NCBI RefSeq assembly: GCF_937981295.1
Contig: NZ_CALJPC010000005.1
Span: 1-5,623 of the forward strand
Reading direction: 5' to 3'
From: an uncultured Campylobacter sp.
GTDB taxonomy: Bacteria; Campylobacterota; Campylobacteria; Campylobacterales; Campylobacteraceae
Length of the DNA stretch: 5,623 nt
Of the stretch, positions 1-5,594 are shown one piece after another (positions within the stretch are counted from its first letter, which is position 1; every line of letters begins with the position of its first letter). The position numbers were made by a program, and so were the translations under genes. Under the pieces are notes generated by a model. That model did not search any database and was not told where the DNA came from. It saw only the letters and a list, made by a program, of their open reading frames with translations.

Positions 1-2161
1 TGGTCTTTTGATACTGCTTGAGAATAAAAATGCAAGCCTAGAAGAGATCATGGGCGAGATCAAGGGTCCCGATTTTCCGACCGGCGGTATAATCTACGGC
101 AAAAAAGGGATCATTGAAGCGTATAAAACGGGCAGAGGGCGGGTTAAAATTCGCGCTAAAACCCATATTGAAAAAAAAGCTAGTAAAGACGTCATCGTAA
201 TCGACGAGCTGCCGTATCAGACCAATAAAGCGCGCCTGATCGAGCAGATCGCAGATCTCGTAAAGGAAAAGCAGATCGAAGGGATCTCCGAGGTACGCGA
301 CGAGAGCGATCGCGACGGAATTCGCGTAGTAATCGAGCTTAAGCGCGACGCGATGAGCGAGATCGTGCTGAATAATCTATTTAAGCAAACCACGATGGAG
401 GCGACCTTCGGCGTGATAATGCTCGCAATCGACGGCAAAGAGCCGAAGATTTTCACGCTGATAGAGCTTTTGAAGCTGTTTTTGAACCACAGAAAAACCG
501 TCATCATCCGCCGCACAATTTTTGAGCTCCAAAAAGCGCGCGCCAGAGCGCACATCTTGGAGGGTTTAAAGATCGCGCTAGATAATATCGATGAAGTGAT
601 CGATGTGATTAGAAACTCCGCCGACACCAACGTCGCGCGCGAAAATTTAATGAGCAGATTCGGCCTTAGCGAGGCGCAATCGGGCGCGATTTTGGATATG
701 AGGCTAAGTCGCTTAACGGGACTTGAGCGCGAAAAGATCGAGGAGGAGCTAAAAGAAATTTTAGCCGAGATAAAGCGGCTTGATGCGATCCTAAAGAGCG
801 AGGAGCTAATCGAAGGCATCATCAAAGATGAGCTTTTGGAGATCAAGGATAAATTCAGATGCCCGCGCATTACCGAAATCGTCGATGACTACGAGGATAT
901 CGACATCGAAGATCTAATCGCGAATGAAAATATGGTCGTTACGATCACTCACCGCGGCTACATCAAGCGCGTGCCTAGCAAGACTTACGAGAAGCAAAAG
1001 CGCGGCGGCAAGGGGCGCGTGGCGGTTACGACGTACGATGATGACTTCATCGAGAGCTTTTTTACGTCCAATACCCACGATACGCTTATGTTTATCACCG
1101 ACCGCGGGCAGCTTTACTGGCTTAAAGTCTATAAAATCCCGGAGGGCTCGCGCACCGCAAAGGGCAAGGCGGTAGTAAATTTAATCCAGCTCGGCGCGGA
1201 CGAAAAGATCATGGCGATCATCCCTACGACCGATTTTGATCCGAGCAAGTCGCTCGTATTTTTCACTCGCAACGGCATCGTAAAACGCACGAATTTAAGC
1301 GAGTTTAAAAACATCCGCTCGCTCGGCATTCGCGCTATCAGCCTAGATGAGGACGATACTCTAGTAACCGCTCTCATCGCTCCAAACAGCGCCGAGGAGA
1401 TGCAAAACTACAAAGGAGGCACTTTAAGCGGCGACGATCTGGACGGCGGCGAGGCCGAGGAAGTTTTAGAGCAGACCGAGCAGGATATTTTGGAGGGAAG
1501 CGAGAATGAAATTTCAGATGAAATTTCGCAAGACGAGGGCGCGCAAGATGGCGAGCCGCAAAGCGCTAACGAAAATATGCTCTTTATCGCTACGAAAAAG
1601 GGAATGTGCCTTAAATTTAATCTAAATAAAATTCGCCAGATGGGGCGCATAGCTCGCGGCGTAAAGGGTATTAAATTTAAAGAAAAAGGCGACGAGGTCA
1701 TCGGCGCCGCATTTATTTTAAGCGATATGCAAGAAATTTTAAGCGTGAGCCAAAAGGGTATCGGCAAGCGCACGACCGCAAGCGAGTATCGTCTAACAAA
1801 CCGCGGCGGCAAGGGCGTCATCTGCATGAAGCTCACCAACCGCACGGGCGAGCTCATCGGCGTCGTGATGGTCGATGAGGAGATGGATCTCATGGCGCTA
1901 ACCACCAGCGGCAAGATGATCCGCGTCGATATGCAAAGCATCCGCAAAGCGGGTCGTAACACCAGCGGCGTTATCGTCGTAAATGTCGAGGGCGACGACG
2001 TCGTGAGCATCGCGACCTGCCCGAAAGCCGAGGAGGGCGACGAGGGCGAAGCGGACGAGCTTGCGCAGGATGAAAATTTATTAAATTCAAATTTAGATAG
2101 CAAAGATTCGCAGAGCGACGGCCCTAGCGATGAAATTTTAAAAGGAGGAGAGGATGAGTAG
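1..2161 (+). CDS. gyrA: DNA gyrase subunit A, C-terminal part (5' end outside window)
   Basis: GyrA is the DNA-breaking and DNA-wrapping subunit of the GyrA2GyrB2 gyrase, which adds negative supercoils to DNA using ATP. The frame is open from the first bases; 719 residues are visible (codons from position 2). It enters the breakage-reunion domain just before the family string KGPDFPTGG, so the catalytic tyrosine and the quinolone-resistance region lie upstream and cannot be judged. HRKTVIIRRTIFELQKARARAHILEGL and the coiled-coil stretch rich in E, K and L follow. The C-terminal wrapping domain starts near DIEDLIANENMVVTITHRGY and has the canonical GyrA box QKRGGKG at 995-1015, which marks gyrase rather than topoisomerase IV ParC. 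A second box-like TNRGGKG is at 1796-1816. Two acidic stretches, one between blades (1391-1576) and one at the C terminus (2027-2158), stand out. The TTG at 8 is internal, not a start. No frameshift is seen. The family identification is very secure. Confidence 0.97.
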   Translation, partial: GLLILLENKNASLEEIMGEIKGPDFPTGGIIYGKKGIIEAYKTGRGRVKIRAKTHIEKKASKDVIVIDELPYQTNKARLIEQIADLVKEKQIEGISEVRDESDRDGIRVVIELKRDAMSEIVLNNLFKQTTMEATFGVIMLAIDGKEPKIFTLIELLKLFLNHRKTVIIRRTIFELQKARARAHILEGLKIALDNIDEVIDVIRNSADTNVARENLMSRFGLSEAQSGAILDMRLSRLTGLEREKIEEELKEILAEIKRLDAILKSEELIEGIIKDELLEIKDKFRCPRITEIVDDYEDIDIEDLIANENMVVTITHRGYIKRVPSKTYEKQKRGGKGRVAVTTYDDDFIESFFTSNTHDTLMFITDRGQLYWLKVYKIPEGSRTAKGKAVVNLIQLGADEKIMAIIPTTDFDPSKSLVFFTRNGIVKRTNLSEFKNIRSLGIRAISLDEDDTLVTALIAPNSAEEMQNYKGGTLSGDDLDGGEAEEVLEQTEQDILEGSENEISDEISQDEGAQDGEPQSANENMLFIATKKGMCLKFNLNKIRQMGRIARGVKGIKFKEKGDEVIGAAFILSDMQEILSVSQKGIGKRTTASEYRLTNRGGKGVICMKLTNRTGELIGVVMVDEEMDLMALTTSGKMIRVDMQSIRKAGRNTSGVIVVNVEGDDVVSIATCPKAEEGDEGEADELAQDENLLNSNLDSKDSQSDGPSDEILKGGEDE
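995..1015 (+). other. GyrA box (QKRGGKG) in the DNA-wrapping domain
   Basis: The seven codons read Q-K-R-G-G-K-G, against Q-R-R-G-G-K-G in E. coli. In known gyrases this basic loop lies on the first blade of the C-terminal pinwheel and is needed for right-handed DNA wrapping and so for negative supercoiling. Its intact state argues that the enzyme is a true gyrase. Confidence 0.93.
1391..1576 (+). other. Acidic low-complexity insertion inside the GyrA C-terminal domain
   Basis: About 62 residues between the blade ending in VTALIAPNS and the blade starting MLFIATKKG are dominated by Glu, Asp, Gly, Ser and Gln, with about one third acidic and only one Lys. E. coli GyrA, as I recall it, joins these blades with a short linker. 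C. jejuni GyrA also has an acidic linker here, shorter and different in sequence. It is probably a disordered loop that varies quickly between species. An effect on DNA wrapping is an inference from its charge. Confidence 0.8.
2142..2148 (+). promoter_or_regulatory. Shine-Dalgarno of asd, inside the gyrA 3' end
   Basis: AAGGAGG ends 5 nt before the asd ATG at 2154. The same bases are read as part of the GyrA tail codons for Lys-Gly-Gly-Glu, so the stretch both encodes protein and recruits ribosomes. This near-perfect match to the anti-Shine-Dalgarno fixes the asd start. Confidence 0.88.
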
Positions 2162-3185
2162 TTACAATATCGCCATCGTAGGCGCTACCGGCGCCGTAGG
2201 CGAGGAGATTTTGCGCGTCTTAGACGAGATGAACTTTCCCGTGAAGGACATACTGCCGCTTGCGAGCGCAAAGAGCGCGGGCGAGAAGGTGGAATTCCGC
2301 GGTAAAGAATACGTCGTGAAGGAGCTTACCGACAGCACCTTCGACGAAAACGAGATCGACATCGCGTTTTTTAGCGCGGGCGGCTCCATTTCGGCGCATT
2401 ACGTGCCATTTGCTGCGGCAAGCGGCGCGGTGGTGATCGACAACACGAGCCACTTTCGCATGCAAGAGGACGTCCCTCTCGTCGTGCCCGAGTGCAACCC
2501 GCAGGATATCGAGCTGTGGAAAGAAACGGGCATCATCGCTAATCCGAACTGCTCGACCATCCAGATGGTTCAAATTTTAAAGCCGCTTGATGATGCGTTT
2601 GAAATAGAGCGCGTGGACGTAAGCACCTACCAAGCCGCCAGCGGCGCAGGCAAAGAGGGTATGGAGGAGCTTGTGTTTCAGCTGCAAAAATTCTTTGAAT
2701 TTAAGCTTGATGAGTGCAAACCTAAAGTTTTCGCGCACCAGCTAGCATTTAACGTCATCCCGCACATCGACGTGTTTTTGGACAACGACTACACCAAAGA
2801 AGAGATGAAGATGGTGAACGAAACGCAGAAAATTTTGCATAAAAACTTCGCCGTTTCGGCTACCTGCGTGCGCGTGCCAGTGCTGCGCAGCCACAGCGAG
2901 GCGATCACGATTAAATTTAAAAAGGATTTCGAGATTAGCCGCGTGCGCGAAATTTTAAGAAATGCGCCTAGCATCGTGCTTGTAGACGATCCTAGCAAAA
3001 AGCAATACCCGATGCCGCTGCTTTCGAGCGACACGAACGAAACCTACGTCGGCAGGCTCCGCAGGGACAATTTCGACGATAAAATTCTGCATCTTTGGTG
3101 CAGCGCCGATCAGATCCGCGTAGGAGCGGCGACAAATGCCGTACGCATCGCGCTTCGCTGGATCGATATGCAACAAGACAAGTAG
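2154..3185 (+). CDS. asd: Aspartate-semialdehyde dehydrogenase
   Basis: This cytoplasmic enzyme reduces L-aspartyl-4-phosphate to L-aspartate 4-semialdehyde with NADPH. That is the branch point to diaminopimelate and lysine, and to threonine, methionine and isoleucine, so the gene is usually essential for the cell wall. The 343 residues are full length for the family. The N-terminal Rossmann motif is VGATGAVG (residues 9-16), followed by FFSAGGS (72-78) and VIDNTSHFRM. The catalytic cysteine is C133 in NPNCST. Q160 in TYQAASGAG is the likely substrate-positioning glutamine. R240 and H247 in RVPVLRSHSE are the expected substrate-binding arginine and acid-base histidine. The end, GAATNAVRIALRWI, is the usual C-terminal NADP-domain helix. 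Its ATG overlaps the gyrA stop by 8 nt and it has a strong ribosome binding site, so it is very likely cotranscribed and translationally coupled with gyrA. No key residue is missing. Confidence 0.97.
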   Translation: MSSYNIAIVGATGAVGEEILRVLDEMNFPVKDILPLASAKSAGEKVEFRGKEYVVKELTDSTFDENEIDIAFFSAGGSISAHYVPFAAASGAVVIDNTSHFRMQEDVPLVVPECNPQDIELWKETGIIANPNCSTIQMVQILKPLDDAFEIERVDVSTYQAASGAGKEGMEELVFQLQKFFEFKLDECKPKVFAHQLAFNVIPHIDVFLDNDYTKEEMKMVNETQKILHKNFAVSATCVRVPVLRSHSEAITIKFKKDFEISRVREILRNAPSIVLVDDPSKKQYPMPLLSSDTNETYVGRLRRDNFDDKILHLWCSADQIRVGAATNAVRIALRWIDMQQDK

Positions 3186-3308
3186 GATAAATTTAGCAGA
3201 GTTGTCGAGCCTTTGTGCGCAGATACGGTTGCGCGCGCGGTTTCGGCGCGGAAGACCAGCGAATAAAATTTGCAAATTAGCCTAGTTAAAATTTAAGACC
3301 GCAAGTTA

Positions 3309-3340
3309 GAATTTTGCGCCTTTAACCTGGCGCAAAATTT
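3309..3340. terminator. Candidate terminator hairpin after asd
   Basis: Bases 3310-3320 (AATTTTGCGCC) pair perfectly with 3329-3339 across an 8-nt loop, and a G-T pair at 3309/3340 extends the stem to 12 pairs. The inner half is GC-rich and the outer half is A/T. This resembles an intrinsic terminator about 125 nt after the asd stop. The base run after the stem is AAATAG rather than a U tract, so on the + strand termination would rely on the U residues within the stem and may be weak. The symmetry would let it act on either strand. The structure is plain; the function is inferred. Confidence 0.45.
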
Positions 3341-3372
3341 AAATAGACTCAAACGGGTGCGCTTAAAAGAGA

Positions 3373-3406
3373 TAAATTTACGCGATTGTAAACGAGCGTA
3401 AATTTA
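3373..3406. repeat. Inverted repeat (11-bp perfect arms) upstream of the YqhA gene
   Basis: TAAATTTACGC at 3373-3383 is matched exactly by its complement at 3396-3406, with a 12-nt loop. It lies about 85-120 nt before the YqhA start, so it could be a leader-RNA hairpin or a protein-binding operator. Its right arm is shared with the next inverted repeat. Confidence 0.6.
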
Positions 3407-3442
3407 AAAGGGCGCTTCGGCATAGAGCAGCTTTTAAATTTA
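3399..3442. repeat. Overlapping inverted repeat (12-bp perfect arms) upstream of the YqhA gene
   Basis: TAAATTTAAAAG at 3399-3410 pairs exactly with CTTTTAAATTTA at 3431-3442 around a 20-nt loop. Bases 3399-3406 are also used by the upstream hairpin, so in RNA only one of the two stems can form fully. Most pairs here are A-U and the AAATTT and TTTAAA words are themselves self-complementary, so part of the overlap may be a composition effect. Confidence 0.5.
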
Positions 3443-3491
3443 TACGTCCGCTTGCGGAGCAGCTAATCCCGAATTAAAATTTAAGGAAGAA

Positions 3492-3983
3492 ATGAAAGCT
3501 ATATTTGAAAAATTTTTGCTTTGTAGCAAATCTCTAACGCTTCTGCCTGTTATTTTTTGTGTTGCGGCTAGTGCGGCGATATTTGTGATGGCAAGCTACG
3601 AAATCTGTTCGGCGCTTTATAAAATCGTGGAATTTTTCCTAGCCCCGCAGAGCGAGCGAGCGCTTTACATTGACATTTTAAGCGAAATAATAACGGCGAT
3701 CGATCTGTATCTGGTCGCCATCGTGCTGCTAATCTTCGTATTTGGAATTTATGAGCTGTTTATCGACGAGTTTGTGGATCTAAATTTACAAGTTTTAAAG
3801 ATCGCCTCGCTGGATGAGCTAAAATATAAACTCGGCAGCGTCATCATAATGGTGCTGGTAGTGGATTTTTTCAAGCGAATTTTGCATACCGATTTTACTA
3901 CCCCTTTGGATATGCTTTTGCTCGCAGGGGCTATCTTTGCGGTTTGTTTAGCTTTGTATATTTTGAGTAAATTTAAAGGATAA
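3492..3983 (+). CDS. YqhA/UPF0114-family inner membrane protein
   Basis: The 163-residue protein has the length and plan of the UPF0114 (YqhA) family, whose biochemical role is not established. An N-terminal motif similar to E. coli YqhA as I recall it (KFLLCSKSLTLLPVIF against a YASRWLLAPVYF-type start) leads into helix 1 at about residues 15-36. Helix 2 is about 66-90 and ends in FGIYELFIDEFD-like residues (IYELFIDEF), a hallmark of the family. After a soluble stretch (LKIASLDELKYKLG), helices 3 and 4 follow at about 114-130 and 139-158. It has no cleavable signal peptide; helix 1 acts as an anchor. The ATG at 3492 is preceded by AAGGA at 3483-3487, 4 nt away. The gene is richer in A+T than its neighbours, as expected for a protein rich in Phe, Ile and Leu. 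hemE follows after 2 nt, so the two are cotranscribed. A link to haem synthesis is not implied by family knowledge. Confidence 0.85.
   Translation: MKAIFEKFLLCSKSLTLLPVIFCVAASAAIFVMASYEICSALYKIVEFFLAPQSERALYIDILSEIITAIDLYLVAIVLLIFVFGIYELFIDEFVDLNLQVLKIASLDELKYKLGSVIIMVLVVDFFKRILHTDFTTPLDMLLLAGAIFAVCLALYILSKFKG
3975..3980 (+). promoter_or_regulatory. Shine-Dalgarno of hemE, inside the last codons of the YqhA gene
   Basis: AAAGGA is read as the final Lys-Gly codons of the YqhA protein and lies 5 nt before the hemE ATG at 3986. The TAA stop of the upstream gene falls between them. Ribosomes ending on yqhA are placed directly at the hemE start, which supports translational coupling and this start codon. 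Confidence 0.8.
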
Positions 3984-3985
3984 AA

Positions 3986-5032
3986 ATGGTTTTTATCGAC
4001 GCATGCTTCGGCAAAGAGACCCCATACACGCCCATTTGGATGATGCGCCAGGCGGGGCGCTACCTGCCGCAATACATGGCGGTGCGCGAGAGGGCGGGCG
4101 ATTTTTTGAGCCTGTGCCGCGACTACCGCGCCGCGAGCGAGGTGACGATCCAGCCCGTGGAGATTTTGGGCGTCGATGCGGCGATACTTTTTAGCGATAT
4201 TTTGGTCGTTCCGATGCAGATGGGGATGGATCTGCGCTTCGAAGCGGGCGAAGGACCGCGCTTTAGCAATCCGATCCGCTCCCAGGGCGATTTGGCGCGC
4301 CTTGATCCGCAAAAGGCCGCGGCGGAGCTCGGATACGTTTATGATACGATCTCGCTTACTCGCTCTCGCCTTGCCGCGGATAAAGCGCTCATCGGCTTTT
4401 GCGGCGCGCCGTGGACGATCGCTACCTATATGATCGAGGGCGGCGGCAGCAAAAATTACGCCGTTTGCAAAAGGATGCTTTACGAAAATCCGCAGCTTCT
4501 GCATGAAATTTTGCGCCTCGTTACGGAGGCGACGAAGCTTTATCTGGCGCGCCAGATCGGCTCGGGCGTCGATGCGGTGCAGATCTTCGACAGCTGGGCG
4601 GGCGCGCTGGAGCCGAGCGCATACGAGGAGTTCGGCTGGCGATACATCTTGGAAATCACGGAATTTTTAAAGGCGAAATTCCCGCATATCCCGCTCATCG
4701 TCTTTGCCAAGGGCACGGGCGCGCAGATGTCGCGGCTGAGCCGTATCGCGGAGCAGCGAGGCGAGGCGAGCTTTGACGTATGGGGCGTGGATTGGAGCAC
4801 TCCTATGGGGCTTGCGCGCGAGCAGCTCGGGGGCAAATTTGCGCTTCAGGGCAACCTGGAGCCGATGCGGCTATACGACCGCGGTGCGATAGAATCGGGC
4901 GTGCGCGAGATTTTAGCGTCGATGAAGGGTGCTGCGCATATCTTTAATCTAGGGCATGGAATTTTGCCCGACGTAAGCGTGCAAAACGCCAAATATCTGG
5001 TGGATCTGGTGCACGAGCTAAGCGCGCGCTAA
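3986..5032 (+). CDS. hemE: Uroporphyrinogen III decarboxylase
   Basis: HemE removes four carboxyl groups from the acetate side chains of uroporphyrinogen III to give coproporphyrinogen III, a cofactor-free step of haem synthesis in the cytosol. The 348-residue length is normal and the protein is a single TIM-barrel. Signature 1 is PIWMMRQAGRYLPQY (residues 16-30), with the substrate-binding R21 and R25. D71 in FSDIL is the central aspartate that contacts the pyrrole nitrogens. Signature 2 is GFCGAPWT (137-144), followed by Y148. S203 in FDSWAG and H324 in NLGHGI complete the pocket. These six residues match R37, R41, D86, Y164, S219 and H339 of the human enzyme in order and spacing, with a constant offset of 15-16. 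The start MVFIDACF fits the Campylobacter form and has its own ribosome binding site. It is probably expressed from a promoter before the YqhA gene, 2 nt upstream. Confidence 0.97.
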   Translation: MVFIDACFGKETPYTPIWMMRQAGRYLPQYMAVRERAGDFLSLCRDYRAASEVTIQPVEILGVDAAILFSDILVVPMQMGMDLRFEAGEGPRFSNPIRSQGDLARLDPQKAAAELGYVYDTISLTRSRLAADKALIGFCGAPWTIATYMIEGGGSKNYAVCKRMLYENPQLLHEILRLVTEATKLYLARQIGSGVDAVQIFDSWAGALEPSAYEEFGWRYILEITEFLKAKFPHIPLIVFAKGTGAQMSRLSRIAEQRGEASFDVWGVDWSTPMGLAREQLGGKFALQGNLEPMRLYDRGAIESGVREILASMKGAAHIFNLGHGILPDVSVQNAKYLVDLVHELSAR

Positions 5033-5254
5033 AACCTGATTTTGCGATAGCCTGCTTGCGGCGCGCCACTGTGAAATTTCATAGAGCCGTAGTTTAAAAT
5101 TTTGCTAGCCCAGGTTACTTGATTTGCTTCCGCGCGATTTTTTCCGCTGCCCATAAATTTTAAATTTTGCACCGCTTTCACGCCGCTAAAACAGCTCGCG
5201 GAACGCAAAGCTTGAAAATTTTAAAATTCTACGCCGTTTTATCGTGGTGGTATC

Positions 5255-5274
5255 GCTAAATTTTAAAATTTAGC
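5255..5274. repeat. 20-bp perfect palindrome
   Basis: GCTAAATTTTAAAATTTAGC equals its own reverse complement, with symmetry ending at C5254/C5275. With no loop it is more like a binding site for a symmetric dimer than a terminator, although a hairpin with a TTAA loop is possible. It is made mostly of the AAATTT words common in this genome, which weakens the case. Confidence 0.6.
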
Positions 5275-5321
5275 CGAAATTTGAAATTTTATGTTGCTTT
5301 TACATCGAGCGAGGCTTAAAA

Positions 5322-5352
5322 TTTTACGCGCTATGTATGCGGCGGCGTAAAA
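5322..5352. repeat. Short hairpin-forming inverted repeat
   Basis: TTTTACGC at 5322-5329 pairs with GCGTAAAA at 5345-5352 around a 15-nt loop. The eight pairs are perfect. On either strand the stem ends in a run of four T residues, so it could be a weak terminator for hemE, but it lies almost 300 nt past the hemE stop. Confidence 0.3.
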
Positions 5353-5469
5353 ATACCGCAAGCTTGCGAGTTTAAATTTAGCTCGCGCCTTAAATTTATA
5401 GCTCTCACGTCCTAGATTTAAGGATAAATTCAAAGCTCTAAGTTTAAAATTTCGCCGTAGTGGGACGGC

Positions 5470-5528
5470 GCGCGGAAGTGAAATTTGTATAAAGCGGCGC
5501 CGAATTTTGGTGCGCGGAAGCAAAATTT
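5470..5528 (+). repeat. Pair of 17-nt direct repeats, GCGCGGAAG(TG/CA)AAATTT
   Basis: The copies at 5470-5486 and 5512-5528 differ only in two adjacent bases (TG against CA) and begin 42 nt apart. A weaker third match, GCGCGCAAGCAAACT, begins another 42 nt on at 5554. The bases between the cores do not match, so this is not a simple tandem duplication. The row ends just before the ribosome binding site of the next gene. Confidence 0.5.
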
Positions 5529-5594
5529 AAAGCGCAATTTAAAGCAAAATTCTGCGCGCAAGCAAACTCCCGCAAATCAAACCATGGAGCAAAA

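Larger units (their letters stand above)
3186..3491. other. 306-nt gap between asd and the YqhA gene, rich in inverted repeats
   Basis: I find no credible gene here. The stretch holds eight AAATTT hexamers, a 12-bp palindrome AATTTGCAAATT (3267-3278), a terminator-like hairpin (3309-3340), two overlapping and competing hairpins (3373-3406 and 3399-3442), and the word GCGCGGAAG (3246-3254), which recurs in the gap after hemE. It is the natural place for the end of the gyrA-asd transcript and the start of a yqhA-hemE transcript. I could not settle on a -10 box. No tRNA-like TTC-arm sequence was seen. Confidence 0.75.
5033..5594. other. 562-nt gap after hemE without a convincing gene, AAATTT-rich
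   Basis: No frame on either strand gives a recognisable protein; translations are short or low-complexity strings produced by repeated AAATTT. The stretch has fifteen AAATTT hexamers, a 20-bp perfect palindrome (5255-5274), other palindromes at 5060-5067 (GGCGCGCC), 5072-5081 (TGAAATTTCA) and 5357-5368 (CGCAAGCTTGCG), a weak hairpin at 5322-5352, and spaced copies of GCGCGGAAG (5470 and 5512, with an inverted copy at 5127-5135). No clear intrinsic terminator follows hemE. The gap is long for a usually compact Campylobacter genome. It could be a decayed gene, a regulatory region or an uptake/modification-site cluster; none of these is shown. Confidence 0.7.

Noticed and set aside
8..10. TTG as the start of gyrA
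   Set aside because: The frame is open to the window edge and the first residues already fall inside the breakage-reunion domain, so the true start is upstream.
217..870. Long minus-strand frame opposite gyrA (and others opposite gyrA, asd, yqhA and hemE)
   Set aside because: These are shadows of strongly supported plus-strand genes; their Ser/Arg/Ile-rich translations have no recognisable domain.
3447..3458. TCCG-CTTG-CGGA mini-hairpin before the YqhA gene
   Set aside because: A 4-bp stem is too short to separate from chance, although it could add to folding of the leader.
5060..5067. GGCGCGCC palindrome as a regulatory site after hemE
   Set aside because: Eight bases of a GC-rich restriction-type palindrome next to a GC-rich gene end are not significant on their own.
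5291..5350. Plus-strand 19-codon frame starting ATGTTGCTT
   Set aside because: There is no Shine-Dalgarno before it, and it is too short and too low in complexity to support as a gene.
5486..5493. TGTATAAA as a -10 promoter box for the last gene
   Set aside because: It resembles an epsilonproteobacterial -10 box but lacks the TGnTATAAT spacing, and single matches are expected by chance in AT-rich DNA. It is about 100 nt from the start codon.
5263..5523. Minus-strand open frame of 86 codons in the gap after hemE
   Set aside because: It starts with TTG, has no family motif, and its composition (Lys-Phe, Arg, Ala, Leu strings) is what AAATTT-rich DNA gives by chance.
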